Shown here piece by piece: positions 42,674-52,245 of a stretch of DNA of 64,000 nt; the first letter of the stretch is position 1, and the number at the start of each line of letters is the position of its first letter. The stretch spans positions 186,001 through 250,000 of the forward strand of contig NZ_ARYM01000001.1 of NCBI RefSeq assembly GCF_000685315.1, read 5' to 3'. The notes beneath the pieces were generated by a model. That model was given only the letters and a program-made list of their open reading frames with translations, was not told where the DNA came from and made no database searches. The stretch is from Hyphomonas polymorpha PS728. GTDB taxonomy: Bacteria; Pseudomonadota; Alphaproteobacteria; Caulobacterales; Hyphomonadaceae. Both the position numbers and the translations under genes were made by a program.

Positions 42674-45058
42674 TCAGTTTGCCATCGCGGTTCTGGGCGC
42701 GATATATTCGTTTTCCTGCGGCGCTGCTTGTGTCTCGCTGTCCTCGGAAGCGGCGTCAATCAGATGCCTCATGGCGTCCATGGGCTGGGGCCGCCCCACC
42801 AGATAGCCCTGAAGCTCGTCACAGCCATGCTGGCGCAGGAAGTCTGCCTGGTACAGCGTCTCGACACCTTCCGCCGTGCAGCGCAGCCCGAGCAGTTTTG
42901 CCAGCGTCAGCGTCGCCTGGGTGATCGCCCGGCTTTCCGCATCGGTCTCGATCCCGCGCACAAAGCTCTGATCAATCTTGATCTTGTGGAAGGGGAACAT
43001 CCGCAGATAGCTGAGCGAGGAATAACCCGTGCCGAAATCATCCAGAGAAATTCTCAGGCCCATGTCACGCAACTGATGCAAACGTTCAAGCGCAAAGCCT
43101 GTATCGGCCATCAGAACGGATTCGGTAATCTCCAGCTCGATGCGCGAAGGGTCCAGCCTGTTGGCAGCCAGGGCATGCACGATCGTCGACACAAGGCTCG
43201 TGGCGTTCATCTGCAGCGGCGAGATATTTATCGCGATGCGGATACTGGAGGGTAGACGCGCAGCCTGCGCTGCGGCCGATCGGATGATCCATTCGCCGAT
43301 GCTTACGATCAGGCCATTTTCCTCGGCAATGGGAACAAACTCCGAGGGCGGAATCATGCCAAGCTTGGGATGGTTCCAGCGCACCAGCGCCTCAAAGCCG
43401 ACAACCTTCTGCGTTTCGGTGCTCAGTTGAGGCTGGTAGACGAGGAACAGCTCGCCGCGCGCAATCGCTTCGCGCAGATCCGATTCTCCGCGCAGGCGCG
43501 CTTCGGCCTTGTTCGCCATCTCCGGAGAAAACATCGCCCACTGGCCTTTTCCCTTGCTGCGGGAGGCGTGCATCGCAAGATCGGCGTGTTTCAGCGCCAT
43601 CTGTGCGTCCAGATTGCGATCGTCGAATTTGCGCAAGCCAATTGAGGCCGTCGAAACGATGGTTGCGCCCCATATCGAATAAGGCTCATTGAGATAGGCA
43701 CTCAGAGTGTCCATGAAGCTCTCAAGGCCATTCTCGCAGGCTGGCCGCTCAATCGCCATGACAAAGCCATCACTGGCGATCCGGGCCACAAGGTCATTGA
43801 CGGTTGCGTGCTCGGTCAGCCGGTTGGTCACCTGGCGCAACAACTGATCGGCTGCCTGATGACCGAGTGTATCATTGATCACCTTGAACGTATCCAGATC
43901 CAGACAGATCAGTGCCCGGATGGATGCAATCTCCAGCGGCGCGCTGGCCCAGCCTTCCAGGAGGTCCAGCAGATGGGCGCGGTTGGGCAGCCCGGTCAGA
44001 TCATCATAATGCGCCAGACGTTCGATGCGGTCTTCGGCCTGTTTGGCCTGCGTCACATTCGACGCCACGCCGCGAAAGCCAACGAACCGGTCATCTTCAT
44101 AGATGGGCTTGCCGGTGAGCGAGACCCAGCAATTGTCACACCCCGATACGCGCACCTGCAGAACGATATCCTGAAATGGCTCGCACGCCTGCATCGCCTG
44201 CTGAAGTTTGCGGCGGCTTTCCCCGCTCTGGAACAGCGAAAAGAAATTGCGCCCCACGCTCATGAAGGATTTGGAATTGTCCGCGTCCCTGCCGTTGCAG
44301 GGCACGCTCTCCAGCCGGAAATCGCTGCCTGTCTGCCACAGCCAGTCAGAAGACGTCTCGCCAAAATCGCGCAGCAGCAGGCTGATGACCTGAGATTGCT
44401 CGCTTAAGGCCGCCTCGCTCAGATACTGTTGAACAAACTGCCGGTGTGCCCAGCGCACCGAATAGATGAGAACAAATATGTATACGGCAGACAGCACACC
44501 AATCAGATGGCTGGTCAGCCCCCCGCGCAGAAGGCTGGCGCTCAGCAGACCGATACCGATGGGAACAATGAAGCAAATGGCTGCCTGCGGCACGCGGGAG
44601 AGCAGGAAGGTTCCGCCAAACATCATGCCTGCGGTGATGGTGATGCAGGCCATGAACTCGGTGTCGCTGGCATTGAGGGCGATCATCAGGGGCAGGGCGC
44701 CCCAGAACAGGCCATGCACAGTTGCGCTTTTTGCCACTGCATGCAGCTTGCGCGCAGCAAATCCGTCCGTGTGGCGATATTTCATCCCGCGCAGATGCTG
44801 CAGGAAGGTGATGCCGTTGAGCAGTGTCAGTCCCAGACCCCAGAGCGCGGCCATTGGGTTTTCCCCGTGCGGGCCAAGCTGGACCAGGATGATCGCGGTA
44901 TTGAGCAATCCGACAAGCAGCATCACCATGATCAGATGGTTGATGGAGTTAACCTGCTTGGTTTCAAGTCCCGGCTGGAGTTTCGGGGGCACCGGAACCG
45001 GCTTTAAGAATTTTACCAACTTGTCAAAATGGATCTGAAAATCAAAAGCGGTTAACAT
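42674..45058 (-). CDS. membrane GGDEF-EAL protein with degenerate GGDEF
   Basis: About 794 residues: six helices (residues ~40-205), a PAS-like domain (~235-345), a GGDEF-fold domain and an EAL domain. The GGDEF signature is replaced by ASDGF (ARIASDGFVMAI), so cyclase activity is unlikely and the domain may bind GTP or act as a regulator. The EAL domain keeps FEALVRW, the DDFGTG loop and LQGYLVG, so it should hydrolyse cyclic di-GMP. It lies downstream of an active-looking diguanylate cyclase. Confidence 0.88.
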   Translation of the reverse strand: MLTAFDFQIHFDKLVKFLKPVPVPPKLQPGLETKQVNSINHLIMVMLLVGLLNTAIILVQLGPHGENPMAALWGLGLTLLNGITFLQHLRGMKYRHTDGFAARKLHAVAKSATVHGLFWGALPLMIALNASDTEFMACITITAGMMFGGTFLLSRVPQAAICFIVPIGIGLLSASLLRGGLTSHLIGVLSAVYIFVLIYSVRWAHRQFVQQYLSEAALSEQSQVISLLLRDFGETSSDWLWQTGSDFRLESVPCNGRDADNSKSFMSVGRNFFSLFQSGESRRKLQQAMQACEPFQDIVLQVRVSGCDNCWVSLTGKPIYEDDRFVGFRGVASNVTQAKQAEDRIERLAHYDDLTGLPNRAHLLDLLEGWASAPLEIASIRALICLDLDTFKVINDTLGHQAADQLLRQVTNRLTEHATVNDLVARIASDGFVMAIERPACENGLESFMDTLSAYLNEPYSIWGATIVSTASIGLRKFDDRNLDAQMALKHADLAMHASRSKGKGQWAMFSPEMANKAEARLRGESDLREAIARGELFLVYQPQLSTETQKVVGFEALVRWNHPKLGMIPPSEFVPIAEENGLIVSIGEWIIRSAAAQAARLPSSIRIAINISPLQMNATSLVSTIVHALAANRLDPSRIELEITESVLMADTGFALERLHQLRDMGLRISLDDFGTGYSSLSYLRMFPFHKIKIDQSFVRGIETDAESRAITQATLTLAKLLGLRCTAEGVETLYQADFLRQHGCDELQGYLVGRPQPMDAMRHLIDAASEDSETQAAPQENEYIAPRTAMAN

Positions 45059-45227
45059 TGCCAGACTCTTGGGGCCCCTGAATTAGCGCCCACATTAGCT
45101 GATCTGGGTTAAAGCTCCGCCCGGATGCTCCGGGAGAGTTTCAGCAAGCTGATTAAGCCCTTGTAAGGAGTTGGGCCGTCCTGACCTCCCGGCATGGTTG
45201 GCCGGGCGGCGCCCCTCGCTCGCCGGA

Positions 45228-46310
45228 TTAACCAATCCCCGGCGCGCAGACGCGGTTGCGGCCCTTGGTCTTGGCCTCATAGAGGAATTTGTCCGCTTTC
45301 TGCATCAGTTCGCGGGCAGACATTCCCGGTTCGTATTTCGCCACACCGAAGGAAGCCGTCACGGCGGGCAGGGGCGCGGGTGCTCCTTCCAGCTGATGCA
45401 CGGTCTTGCTCAAAAGGTGCTTGATGTTCACCAGCCGGTTATAGGCTTCCATAAGCTGGCTGCCGGGAAAGAGGATCGCAAATTCCTCGCCGCCATGCCG
45501 GGCCACCAGCCGCGGCTCATCCGCGCTGGACGAAATCAGCCGCGCAAAATTCTGCAGCACCACATCGCCGGCCTCATGCCCGAAGGTGTCGTTCAGCGCC
45601 TTGAAATGATCAAGGTCGGCCATCGCCACGCACAGCGGCTCGCGCGTGCGGGCGGCATGCTCGATGGCTTCTTCCAACGTCTTGTCAAAGGCGCGGCGGT
45701 TGGGAATGGAGGTCAGAGGGTCACGCAGGCTCTGGGTGCGTACTTCATCCAGCTGCTCGCTGAGGGTCGTGATGAGGCTCTGAGACCGGGCAAGGCCCTG
45801 GTTCAGCTCCTGCGTCATCGCGCTCATCCGGCGGTTTTCCTCGATCAGCCCGGAAACCAGCGAATTGAGTTGCTCGGGCGAGGCGGCGGCCTTGGGCAGG
45901 TCCTGCTCCAGCGTCGTCAGGGTGGCGGAAAAGGCCGAGTTCTGCTGCAGGCTGGTGCCGATCACGGCCAGCACTTCCTCAATCTCGTCGCCAATCGCCT
46001 GGCTGAGATCATGAGTTGCAAAAACGCTCTGCTCCTCGGCCAGATAGGCCTGGAACAGCAATTCGATATCATAGGCGGAAATCGTGTCCTGCCCCAGCAG
46101 CAACTCGTCAATCTCGGCTACCAGCGCCGGATCAGACTTCGTCGAATAGGCAAACCACACCGCATAGGCATTGGGGTAGGGCGCGGTCTTGTATTTCTCG
46201 CTGAGCTGAAACACCCGCACGGCAGCCTTGCACGCTTCTCGAAAATCCAGCTGGGCTCTGGGGTCAGAGGCAGTGGCCAGCGGGGTCCGGTCGATCAGTT
46301 GCGCGCCCAT
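45228..46310 (-). CDS. diguanylate cyclase (GGEEF)
   Basis: About 360 residues. An N-terminal helical region of about 185 residues without membrane segments is followed by a coiled-coil linker and a GGDEF domain with intact RHGGEEFAILFPG, plus DPLTSIPNRRAFDKTL and DLDHFKALNDTFGHEAGD. An RxxD inhibitory site is not obvious. It should make cyclic di-GMP. The GGDEF-EAL gene follows 169 bases downstream on the same strand. Confidence 0.9.
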   Translation of the reverse strand: MGAQLIDRTPLATASDPRAQLDFREACKAAVRVFQLSEKYKTAPYPNAYAVWFAYSTKSDPALVAEIDELLLGQDTISAYDIELLFQAYLAEEQSVFATHDLSQAIGDEIEEVLAVIGTSLQQNSAFSATLTTLEQDLPKAAASPEQLNSLVSGLIEENRRMSAMTQELNQGLARSQSLITTLSEQLDEVRTQSLRDPLTSIPNRRAFDKTLEEAIEHAARTREPLCVAMADLDHFKALNDTFGHEAGDVVLQNFARLISSSADEPRLVARHGGEEFAILFPGSQLMEAYNRLVNIKHLLSKTVHQLEGAPAPLPAVTASFGVAKYEPGMSARELMQKADKFLYEAKTKGRNRVCAPGIG

Positions 46311-47030
46311 GTTGGGTCTATCCAGTCATTGTCAGATGTTATGTCGTACCAGAAGAGGGTTTGAGGACGGTTAATACCGGTTACGGTGTTTTTTTTTCGC
46401 CAAGGTTGCCGGGATTGTCCTGGATTGTCCGGATTGGCCAAATTCTGATCCTGAATACCGTTGCAGTATGTTTGGCGTTTTTTGGAGGTTTCCGGACAAA
46501 ACCCCAATCGCGCAGCCCTGTCCAACAGGAATCTGCCCAAATCTGCAGCAAACACGCAGAAAAACTCTATTTCTCCACCCCCTCCGCAGACGGACGTATG
46601 CTTCAAGGTATACCTTTGGCTAGAGCTGCGCTGGATCTTCAAACGTCAGGGTGCCGAACTCCGTACCCTGCTGATCTTGTTCGCAAAATTGGGCCACATC
46701 CACATCGTCCAGGTCGGCGGCCCTTGGCGGGCTTAGAGGAAACCTGCCGCCGAAAAGCCAAGCTGGGACGACCTCGTATGGGAGCCCCCCCTGCCATCCC
46801 GGAAAATTGCGCAAGCGATTCTCCGGGACCTTTTCTCAGCGCTTTCCCTGCCCCCCTCAGCCTATCCCGGCACACTCGGCCTCTCGCCCTCCGGCCGGGA
46901 CAACAGCTTCACCCCCCCAAAAAAACGGCCGCGCTCCTGCGCATTCCGGTCCTTCATACTGCCTCAAACGCGCCGCTTCCCGCCATCCTGCAATCGGTTT
47001 ACCATGCGCCAAACGCTGGGAGGCGCGGCC
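46311..47030. other. 720-base gap without a credible gene
   Basis: Less GC-rich than its surroundings. It holds a T-run at 46388-46396, a triple direct repeat at 46412-46439 and several C-runs, but no reading frame with a credible start, composition or similarity. Several long frames cross it only by chance. It could carry regulatory sequence for the diguanylate cyclase and the NnrU gene, or a small RNA; nothing specific can be supported. Confidence 0.5.
46412..46439. repeat. triple GGATTGTCC-like direct repeat
   Basis: Three near-identical nonamers in tandem: GGATTGTCC (46412-46420), GGATTGTCC (46422-46430) and GGATTGGCC (46431-46439). The spacing of 10 and 9 bases is close to one helical turn. 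It lies about 100 bases upstream of the diguanylate cyclase start. Confidence 0.6.
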
Positions 47031-47612
47031 ATGACCTATCTCATTCTGGGGATCATCATCTTTTTCGGAGCGCATCTGTTCAGCGCCTTCCGCAGCCGCG
47101 CGCCGGGGAAGGATCTGAAAGCCCGTCTCGGATACGGTCCTTTTATGGGGCTCTACAGCCTGGTCTCGGCGGTCGGTCTTGGGATGATGATCTGGGGTTT
47201 TGGTGCCGCCCGGCCCGCGCCCATCCTCTACAGCCCGCCCACCGGCCTTGCCCATCTCAACCTTGCCCTGATGCTGCCGGCGATGATCCTGCTGGCCGCC
47301 GCCTATCTGCCCACGGGCCGCATCAAGAAGGCGGTAAAGCACCCGATGCTGGCTGCGGTGAAAATCTGGGCGCTGGGCCATCTGCTGGCCAATGGCGAGC
47401 TCAATTCGGTCCTCCTCTTCGGCAGCTTCCTCGCCTATGGGGTGATTGACCGGATTGCCGTTAAAAAGCGCGGCGATATCGGCCCCGGCCCGGACGCGCC
47501 GGTTTCCGCCATCGGGGATATCGGCGCCGTGGTCATTGGGGCAGGGGCGTATGCGGTGATCCTCCTCTGGCTCCACCCGATCCTCTTCGGCATGCCCGCG
47601 CTGCCACAGTAA
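47031..47612 (+). CDS. NnrU family membrane protein
   Basis: About 193 residues with about five helices. The start MTYLILGIIIFFGAHLFSAF and the motifs YGPFMGLYSLVSAVGLGMM, HPMLAAVKIWALGHLLANGE match NnrU, known from denitrification gene neighbourhoods in Rhodobacter but widespread in alphaproteobacteria without them; function unclear. GGGAGG precedes the ATG at 47031. Confidence 0.85.
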   Translation: MTYLILGIIIFFGAHLFSAFRSRAPGKDLKARLGYGPFMGLYSLVSAVGLGMMIWGFGAARPAPILYSPPTGLAHLNLALMLPAMILLAAAYLPTGRIKKAVKHPMLAAVKIWALGHLLANGELNSVLLFGSFLAYGVIDRIAVKKRGDIGPGPDAPVSAIGDIGAVVIGAGAYAVILLWLHPILFGMPALPQ

Positions 47613-47669
47613 CTGGCCGGGCAAAGGCATTGCTTGCCCGGCTCGTTCCGACCGGGTAATCGCAAGGCC

Positions 47670-48497
47670 ATGTCAAAACAGACCCAGACGACCCGCAAGA
47701 CTGTCAAGGACATCGCCGCCGCCAAGGGCGCGACGCCGCTTGTCATGTTGACGGCCTATGACGCCCCGACCGCCGCGATCCTTGATCCCCATTGCGACAT
47801 TCTTCTGGTGGGCGACAGCCTCGGCATGGTGGTTCACGGCCTGCCCTCAACGGTCGGCGTCACAATGGAAATGATGATCCTGCACGGCCAGGCAGTCATG
47901 CGCGGCTCGCAAAGCGCCATGGTCGTGGTCGATATGCCCTTTGGTTCCTATGAGACGAACGCCGATCAGGCCTTCCTGAACGCCGTGCGGATCATGAAGG
48001 AAACCGGCTGCCAGGCCATCAAGATCGAAAGCGGCGCCTATGCCGCTGGCCAGATTGCTCACCTCGTTGAGCGCGGCATTCCGGTGATGGGCCATATCGG
48101 CCTGCGCCCGCAGGCGATCCATGTCGATGGCGGCTTCCGTGCCAAGGGCCGCACCGATGGCGAACGCGACCGGGTCATTGCCGAAGCCCGCGCCGCCGCC
48201 GATGCGGGCGCCTTCTGCATCGTTATCGAAGGGGTCGCCGAAGACCTTGCCGCCGAAATCTCGGCTGAAGTCAGCTGCCCCACCATCGGGATTGGCGCGT
48301 CGGCGGCCTGTGACGGCCAGGTTCTGGTGACCCAGGACATGCTCGGCCTGTTCGACTGGACGCCGAAATTCGTCCGCCGCTACGCCGATCTGCGGGCGGC
48401 GATCGACGCGGCCGCCGCAGAATATGCAGCAGATGTGCGCGCCCGGCGCTTCCCGGGCACGGCTGAAACCTACAGCCTGCGAAAACAGGGGGCTTAA
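47670..48497 (+). CDS. panB: 3-methyl-2-oxobutanoate hydroxymethyltransferase
   Basis: About 275 residues. PanB motifs are seen: LTAYDAPTAAILD, LLVGDSLGMVVHGLPSTVGV, KIESGAYAAG, and IGIGASAACDGQVLVTQDML. The enzyme makes ketopantoate, the first step of pantothenate and coenzyme A synthesis. It stands alone; panC is not in the window. Confidence 0.95.
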   Translation: MSKQTQTTRKTVKDIAAAKGATPLVMLTAYDAPTAAILDPHCDILLVGDSLGMVVHGLPSTVGVTMEMMILHGQAVMRGSQSAMVVVDMPFGSYETNADQAFLNAVRIMKETGCQAIKIESGAYAAGQIAHLVERGIPVMGHIGLRPQAIHVDGGFRAKGRTDGERDRVIAEARAAADAGAFCIVIEGVAEDLAAEISAEVSCPTIGIGASAACDGQVLVTQDMLGLFDWTPKFVRRYADLRAAIDAAAAEYAADVRARRFPGTAETYSLRKQGA

Positions 48498-48578
48498 CAG
48501 CGCTGATCCGTTGCAGGCCCGCCTTGGGCCGTCTAGGTTCGCGCCCGAGTCCCCCAACAATCCCGCCGGAGCCCCTGC

Positions 48579-49295
48579 GTGAGCGACATTTTCACTGAAG
48601 TTGACGAAGGCATTCGCCAGGAAAAGCTGGGAAGCCTTTGGAAGAAGTGGCGGCCCTTCGTATATGGCGGGGTGGCGGCTCTGATCATCGGCGTCGCCGT
48701 CAACGAGTTTGTGCTCGCCCCCCAGGCCGAAGCGCGCCGCGAAGCCCGCGCACTGGCTCTGGAAAACGGTATCCGCGCGCTGGAAGACGCCCGCTATGCC
48801 GAGGCTGAAGAAGCCTTCACCAAGATCATGAACGAGGATGCCAAGCTCGCCCCGCTGGCGGCCCATTTCCTCGCTCAGACCAAGTATGAAGGCGGCGGGG
48901 ATAGCGCTGGCGCGGCCGAGCTGCTCGCCTCGGTCGGCGGCGTTGAAGGCGGCCCGTATGAGCGCCTTGCCCTGCTGAAATCGGCCTACTTCAAGGCGGA
49001 CGAGCTGAACCTGGCAGACCTCGAAACAACCCTCGGCAGCCTCGTGACCGATGATAGCACCGTCGGCGCCTTGGCGCGGGAACTGGTGGCAGCCAAGGCC
49101 TATGAGGCCGGCGATTTTGCCCGCGCCCGTACTGAATATAACCGCCTGCGCCTCGACGCTTACGCGCCGCAGGGGCTGGTCCGGCGCGCAGAGATCGCCC
49201 TGGCGGCAATCCCGGTGCAGACCGGAACTGAAGAAGCAACAGAGGCCGCGCCTGCCGAGACGGCACCGGCCGAGCCGCAGGAGACCGGCCAATGA
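48579..49295 (+). CDS. TPR-like membrane-anchored protein (YfgM-type)
   Basis: About 238 residues, starting with GTG. A cytoplasmic N-terminus (TEVDEGIRQEKLGSLWKKW) and one helix (residues ~28-46) precede a periplasmic helical-repeat region and an alanine/proline/glutamate-rich tail. YfgM-like proteins sit upstream of bamB in proteobacteria and assist envelope protein transit. Its stop overlaps bamB by four bases. Confidence 0.78.
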   Translation: MSDIFTEVDEGIRQEKLGSLWKKWRPFVYGGVAALIIGVAVNEFVLAPQAEARREARALALENGIRALEDARYAEAEEAFTKIMNEDAKLAPLAAHFLAQTKYEGGGDSAGAAELLASVGGVEGGPYERLALLKSAYFKADELNLADLETTLGSLVTDDSTVGALARELVAAKAYEAGDFARARTEYNRLRLDAYAPQGLVRRAEIALAAIPVQTGTEEATEAAPAETAPAEPQETGQ

Positions 49296-50641
49296 AGTTT
49301 GCCCGCACCATTCTTGCCAGCACGACGCTGGCGGCTGCGCTCGCCCTGTCGAGCTGCAACAGCCTGCCAAGCTTTGGGAACAACAAGAAGGCGGAGCAGA
49401 CCGCTGAAGAAAGAGCTGGCCGTCTGGCGATGGTGCTGGATGATGAGCAGGTAACGCCCGAGCCCGGCCTCGCCGGCGTGGCCATCGACCTGCCGCCGGC
49501 CCTAACGGTCGATGCCTGGCCCGAAGCGGGCGGCAACCCGGCCAAGGTTACCGGCCATATCCAGGCCGCGCAGGATCTGAAGATCGACTGGCGCCGCTCT
49601 GCCGGCAAGGGTTCCAACAAACGGTCAGCGCTGACCTCTTCCCCGGTCACCGATGGCAACCTCATCTATGTGCTCGATTCCCAGCAGACCGTGCGCGCCA
49701 TGCGCCTGTCGGATGGCGGCGCGGTGTGGTCGGAACGGTTGAAAGGCCTCTCGAGCCGTGACAAGGCCGCCGTCGGTGGCGGCCTGGCGGTTTCCGGCGA
49801 TACGCTGGTGGTCGCCAGTGGCTACGGCTATGTCGCTGCCTTGAACGCGGCAAATGGTGACGAAAAATGGAAGCGCCCGCTTGGTGCGCCTATGACCGGC
49901 TCGCCCACGATTGCTGATGGCCGTGTGTTCATCAATTCCAACAACAACGAAATCTTCGCCCTTGATCTGGCCACCGGCCAGACACTGTGGAGCGATCAGG
50001 CCATCTCCGAAACCGCCCGGGTGCTCGGCAGCCCCAGCGTTGCTGCGGTCGAAGAGTTCGTGATTGCGCCTTTCTCCTCTGGCGAGATCATTGCCTATCT
50101 GGCCTCCAATGGCCGCCGCCTTTGGACCGATGCGATCCAGCAGGCAGGCGGTTTCACGCCGATTTCCGAGATAAATGATATCGGCTCCCGTCCGGTCCTC
50201 GGGGCGGGCCTCGTCTTCGCCTCGAACCAGTCGGGCGCTACGGTGGCTATTGACGGCCGCACCGGCACCCGCGTCTGGGGCAAGACCGTCGGGTCCACCC
50301 GCGCGCCTGCCCTGGCTGGCCGCTACCTGTTCGTTGTCGGCATCAATGGCGAACTCGCCTGCCTCGACGCCCAGAATGGCGATGCTTTCTGGGTAACGGA
50401 GCTGCCGCAGTTCAAGAATGAGAAGAAAAAGAAGAACCGGATCAGCTATTCTTCCCCGATTATTGCCTCTGACCGGGTTCTGGTGGCCTCTTCAGAGGGG
50501 GAACTGCTTGCTTTCTCCACGCAGACGGGGCAGCAGACCGCTTCGCTGAAACTTGGCGATACGGTGTATCTTGAGCCCATCGCGGCTCAGGGTAAGCTTT
50601 ACATCCTGACGGATAAGGCACGCCTGATCGCCATCAGATAA
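49292..50641 (+). CDS. bamB: outer-membrane assembly lipoprotein BamB
   Basis: About 449 residues. A lipobox (ALALSSCNS) at about residue 22, then a beta-propeller with the PQQ-like repeats (YVAALNAANGDEKWKRPLG, IFALDLATGQTLWSD, GELACLDAQNGDAFW). BamB is a lipoprotein of the BAM complex, which inserts outer-membrane proteins. It is followed on the same strand by der, the order seen in many proteobacteria (yfgM-bamB-der). Confidence 0.9.
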   Translation: MKFARTILASTTLAAALALSSCNSLPSFGNNKKAEQTAEERAGRLAMVLDDEQVTPEPGLAGVAIDLPPALTVDAWPEAGGNPAKVTGHIQAAQDLKIDWRRSAGKGSNKRSALTSSPVTDGNLIYVLDSQQTVRAMRLSDGGAVWSERLKGLSSRDKAAVGGGLAVSGDTLVVASGYGYVAALNAANGDEKWKRPLGAPMTGSPTIADGRVFINSNNNEIFALDLATGQTLWSDQAISETARVLGSPSVAAVEEFVIAPFSSGEIIAYLASNGRRLWTDAIQQAGGFTPISEINDIGSRPVLGAGLVFASNQSGATVAIDGRTGTRVWGKTVGSTRAPALAGRYLFVVGINGELACLDAQNGDAFWVTELPQFKNEKKKKNRISYSSPIIASDRVLVASSEGELLAFSTQTGQQTASLKLGDTVYLEPIAAQGKLYILTDKARLIAIR

Positions 50642-50692
50642 TTCGGGCCGGGGCGACCCTCCGGCTCATAGCCGCTGCGGAGGGCGTCTGCC

Positions 50693-52219
50693 TTGCCATT
50701 GAAGCTCGCCATTGTCGGCCGGCCAAACGTCGGTAAATCGACCCTTTTCAACCGTCTGGTTGGAAAGAAGATTGCGCTTGTGGATGACCAGCCCGGCGTG
50801 ACCCGTGACCGCAAGATGGCCGAAGGCCGCCTTGCCTCGCTGCCCTTGTCGCTGATCGACACTGCCGGCTTCGAGAATGTAAAGGATGACAGCCTGGAAG
50901 CGCGCATGCGCGCCCAGACCGAAGCGGCCATTGCCGAGGCCGATCTTGTGCTGTTCCTGGTTGATGCCCGCGTCGGGGTGACGCCGGAGGACGAAACCTT
51001 CGCTGCCCTTCTGCGCAAGGCAAACCTGCCGGTCGTGCTGGCGGCCAACAAGGCTGAAGGCCGCGCCGGGGAAGCGGGCGTGTTCGATGCGTTCAGCCTT
51101 GGCTTTGGCGAACCGGTGGGCCTTTCGGCCGAGCATGGCGAAGGGATGGCCGAGCTCTACGACGCTATCCGCAACGCCCTGGGCGAGGAAGCGTTTGAGC
51201 GTGCGCTGGAAGAGGCCGAACCCGACTATGCCGGCGGCGCCGGCGACGACATTCTCGACAAGCTTGCCCATATCGACATTGAAGACACAACGATGTCGGA
51301 TGAGGAGCTGGTCGCCGCCATCGAGGCAGCCGATGTGGACACGCCGGCCGCGCCGGTGCAGGCAGACCGGCCAATCCGTCTGGCCATCGTCGGGCGGCCC
51401 AATGCCGGCAAGTCGACCCTGATCAATCAGCTGCTGCAATCTGACCGTCTGCTGACGGGTCCGGAAGCGGGCATCACGCGCGATTCCATCACCATCGACT
51501 GGGAATGGGAAGGGCGCCAGATCCGTCTTGTGGATACGGCAGGCCTGCGCCGCAAGTCCAAGGTTCAGGAACGGCTGGAGCGGATGTCTACCGCCGAGAC
51601 CATCCGTTCCCTGAAATATGCAGACATCGTCGCGCTCGTCATGGACGCGCATGAGGCGATGGAGAAGCAGGATCTGCAGATCGCCGACCTCGCCCTGCGC
51701 GAAGGCCGGGGGCTGGTGCTCGTTATCTCCAAATGGGATACGGTTCAGGATACGGACGCTGCTGCGCGGCATATCCGCGACATGGCAAACCGCCTGATGC
51801 CAAATGCGGGTGGCGCGCCCGTGGTGTTCCTCTCCGGCCTGACCGGGCGCAATACCGAGAAGCTGATGCCGGCGGTGGTAAAGGTCTACAAGGACTGGAC
51901 CGCGCGGGCGAAGACCGGCGACCTCAACCGCTGGCTGCGTCATACCGTTGAGCATCACCCGCCGCCGAGTGTGCAAGGCAAGCGGATCAAGCCGCGCTAC
52001 ATGGCGCAGATGAAGGCGCGCCCGCCCACATTCGTGTTGATTGCGTCTCGCGGGGATCAGATGCCCGAAGGGTACAAGCGGTATCTTGTGAACGGTATCC
52101 GCGAGGCGTTCGACATGCATGGCGTGCCGATCCGCCTGTTCGTGCGCCAGGGCAAGAACCCCTATGCCGGCAAGGTCGGCCCGGATGGCCCGCCGCGCTA
52201 CAAGCGCCGCAACGAATAG
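50693..52219 (+). CDS. der: ribosome-associated GTPase Der
   Basis: About 508 residues with two GTPase domains (GRPNVGKSTLFNRL at residue ~9, GRPNAGKSTLINQL at ~232), each with DTAG, and a C-terminal KH-like domain. The first domain has the insertion typical of alphaproteobacterial Der (residues ~165-220). Der is needed for 50S maturation. The start is TTG at 50693, preceded by GGAGGG at good spacing; no ATG fits the conserved N-terminus. Confidence 0.93.
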   Translation: MPLKLAIVGRPNVGKSTLFNRLVGKKIALVDDQPGVTRDRKMAEGRLASLPLSLIDTAGFENVKDDSLEARMRAQTEAAIAEADLVLFLVDARVGVTPEDETFAALLRKANLPVVLAANKAEGRAGEAGVFDAFSLGFGEPVGLSAEHGEGMAELYDAIRNALGEEAFERALEEAEPDYAGGAGDDILDKLAHIDIEDTTMSDEELVAAIEAADVDTPAAPVQADRPIRLAIVGRPNAGKSTLINQLLQSDRLLTGPEAGITRDSITIDWEWEGRQIRLVDTAGLRRKSKVQERLERMSTAETIRSLKYADIVALVMDAHEAMEKQDLQIADLALREGRGLVLVISKWDTVQDTDAAARHIRDMANRLMPNAGGAPVVFLSGLTGRNTEKLMPAVVKVYKDWTARAKTGDLNRWLRHTVEHHPPPSVQGKRIKPRYMAQMKARPPTFVLIASRGDQMPEGYKRYLVNGIREAFDMHGVPIRLFVRQGKNPYAGKVGPDGPPRYKRRNE

Positions 52220-52225
52220 CTGCCC

Positions 52226-52245
52226 GCTATCTCGTCAGAGATAGC
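52226..52245. terminator. hairpin in the convergent der/manC junction
   Basis: GCTATCTC, four bases, GAGATAGC: a perfect 8-bp hairpin. It lies just after der and covers the stop codon of the convergent manC, so it may serve both genes. There is no T-run. Confidence 0.45.

Noticed and set aside
46620-46814. Minus-strand frame of 64 codons in the gap with an acidic C-terminal half.
   Set aside because: Its second half looks protein-like but the first half does not, and there is no ribosome-binding site or known similarity; too weak to call a gene.
46361-47449. Open frame of about 362 codons crossing the non-coding gap into the NnrU gene.
   Set aside because: Composition is low-complexity (Pro, Arg, Ser), it overlaps the well-supported NnrU frame, and no domain is visible.
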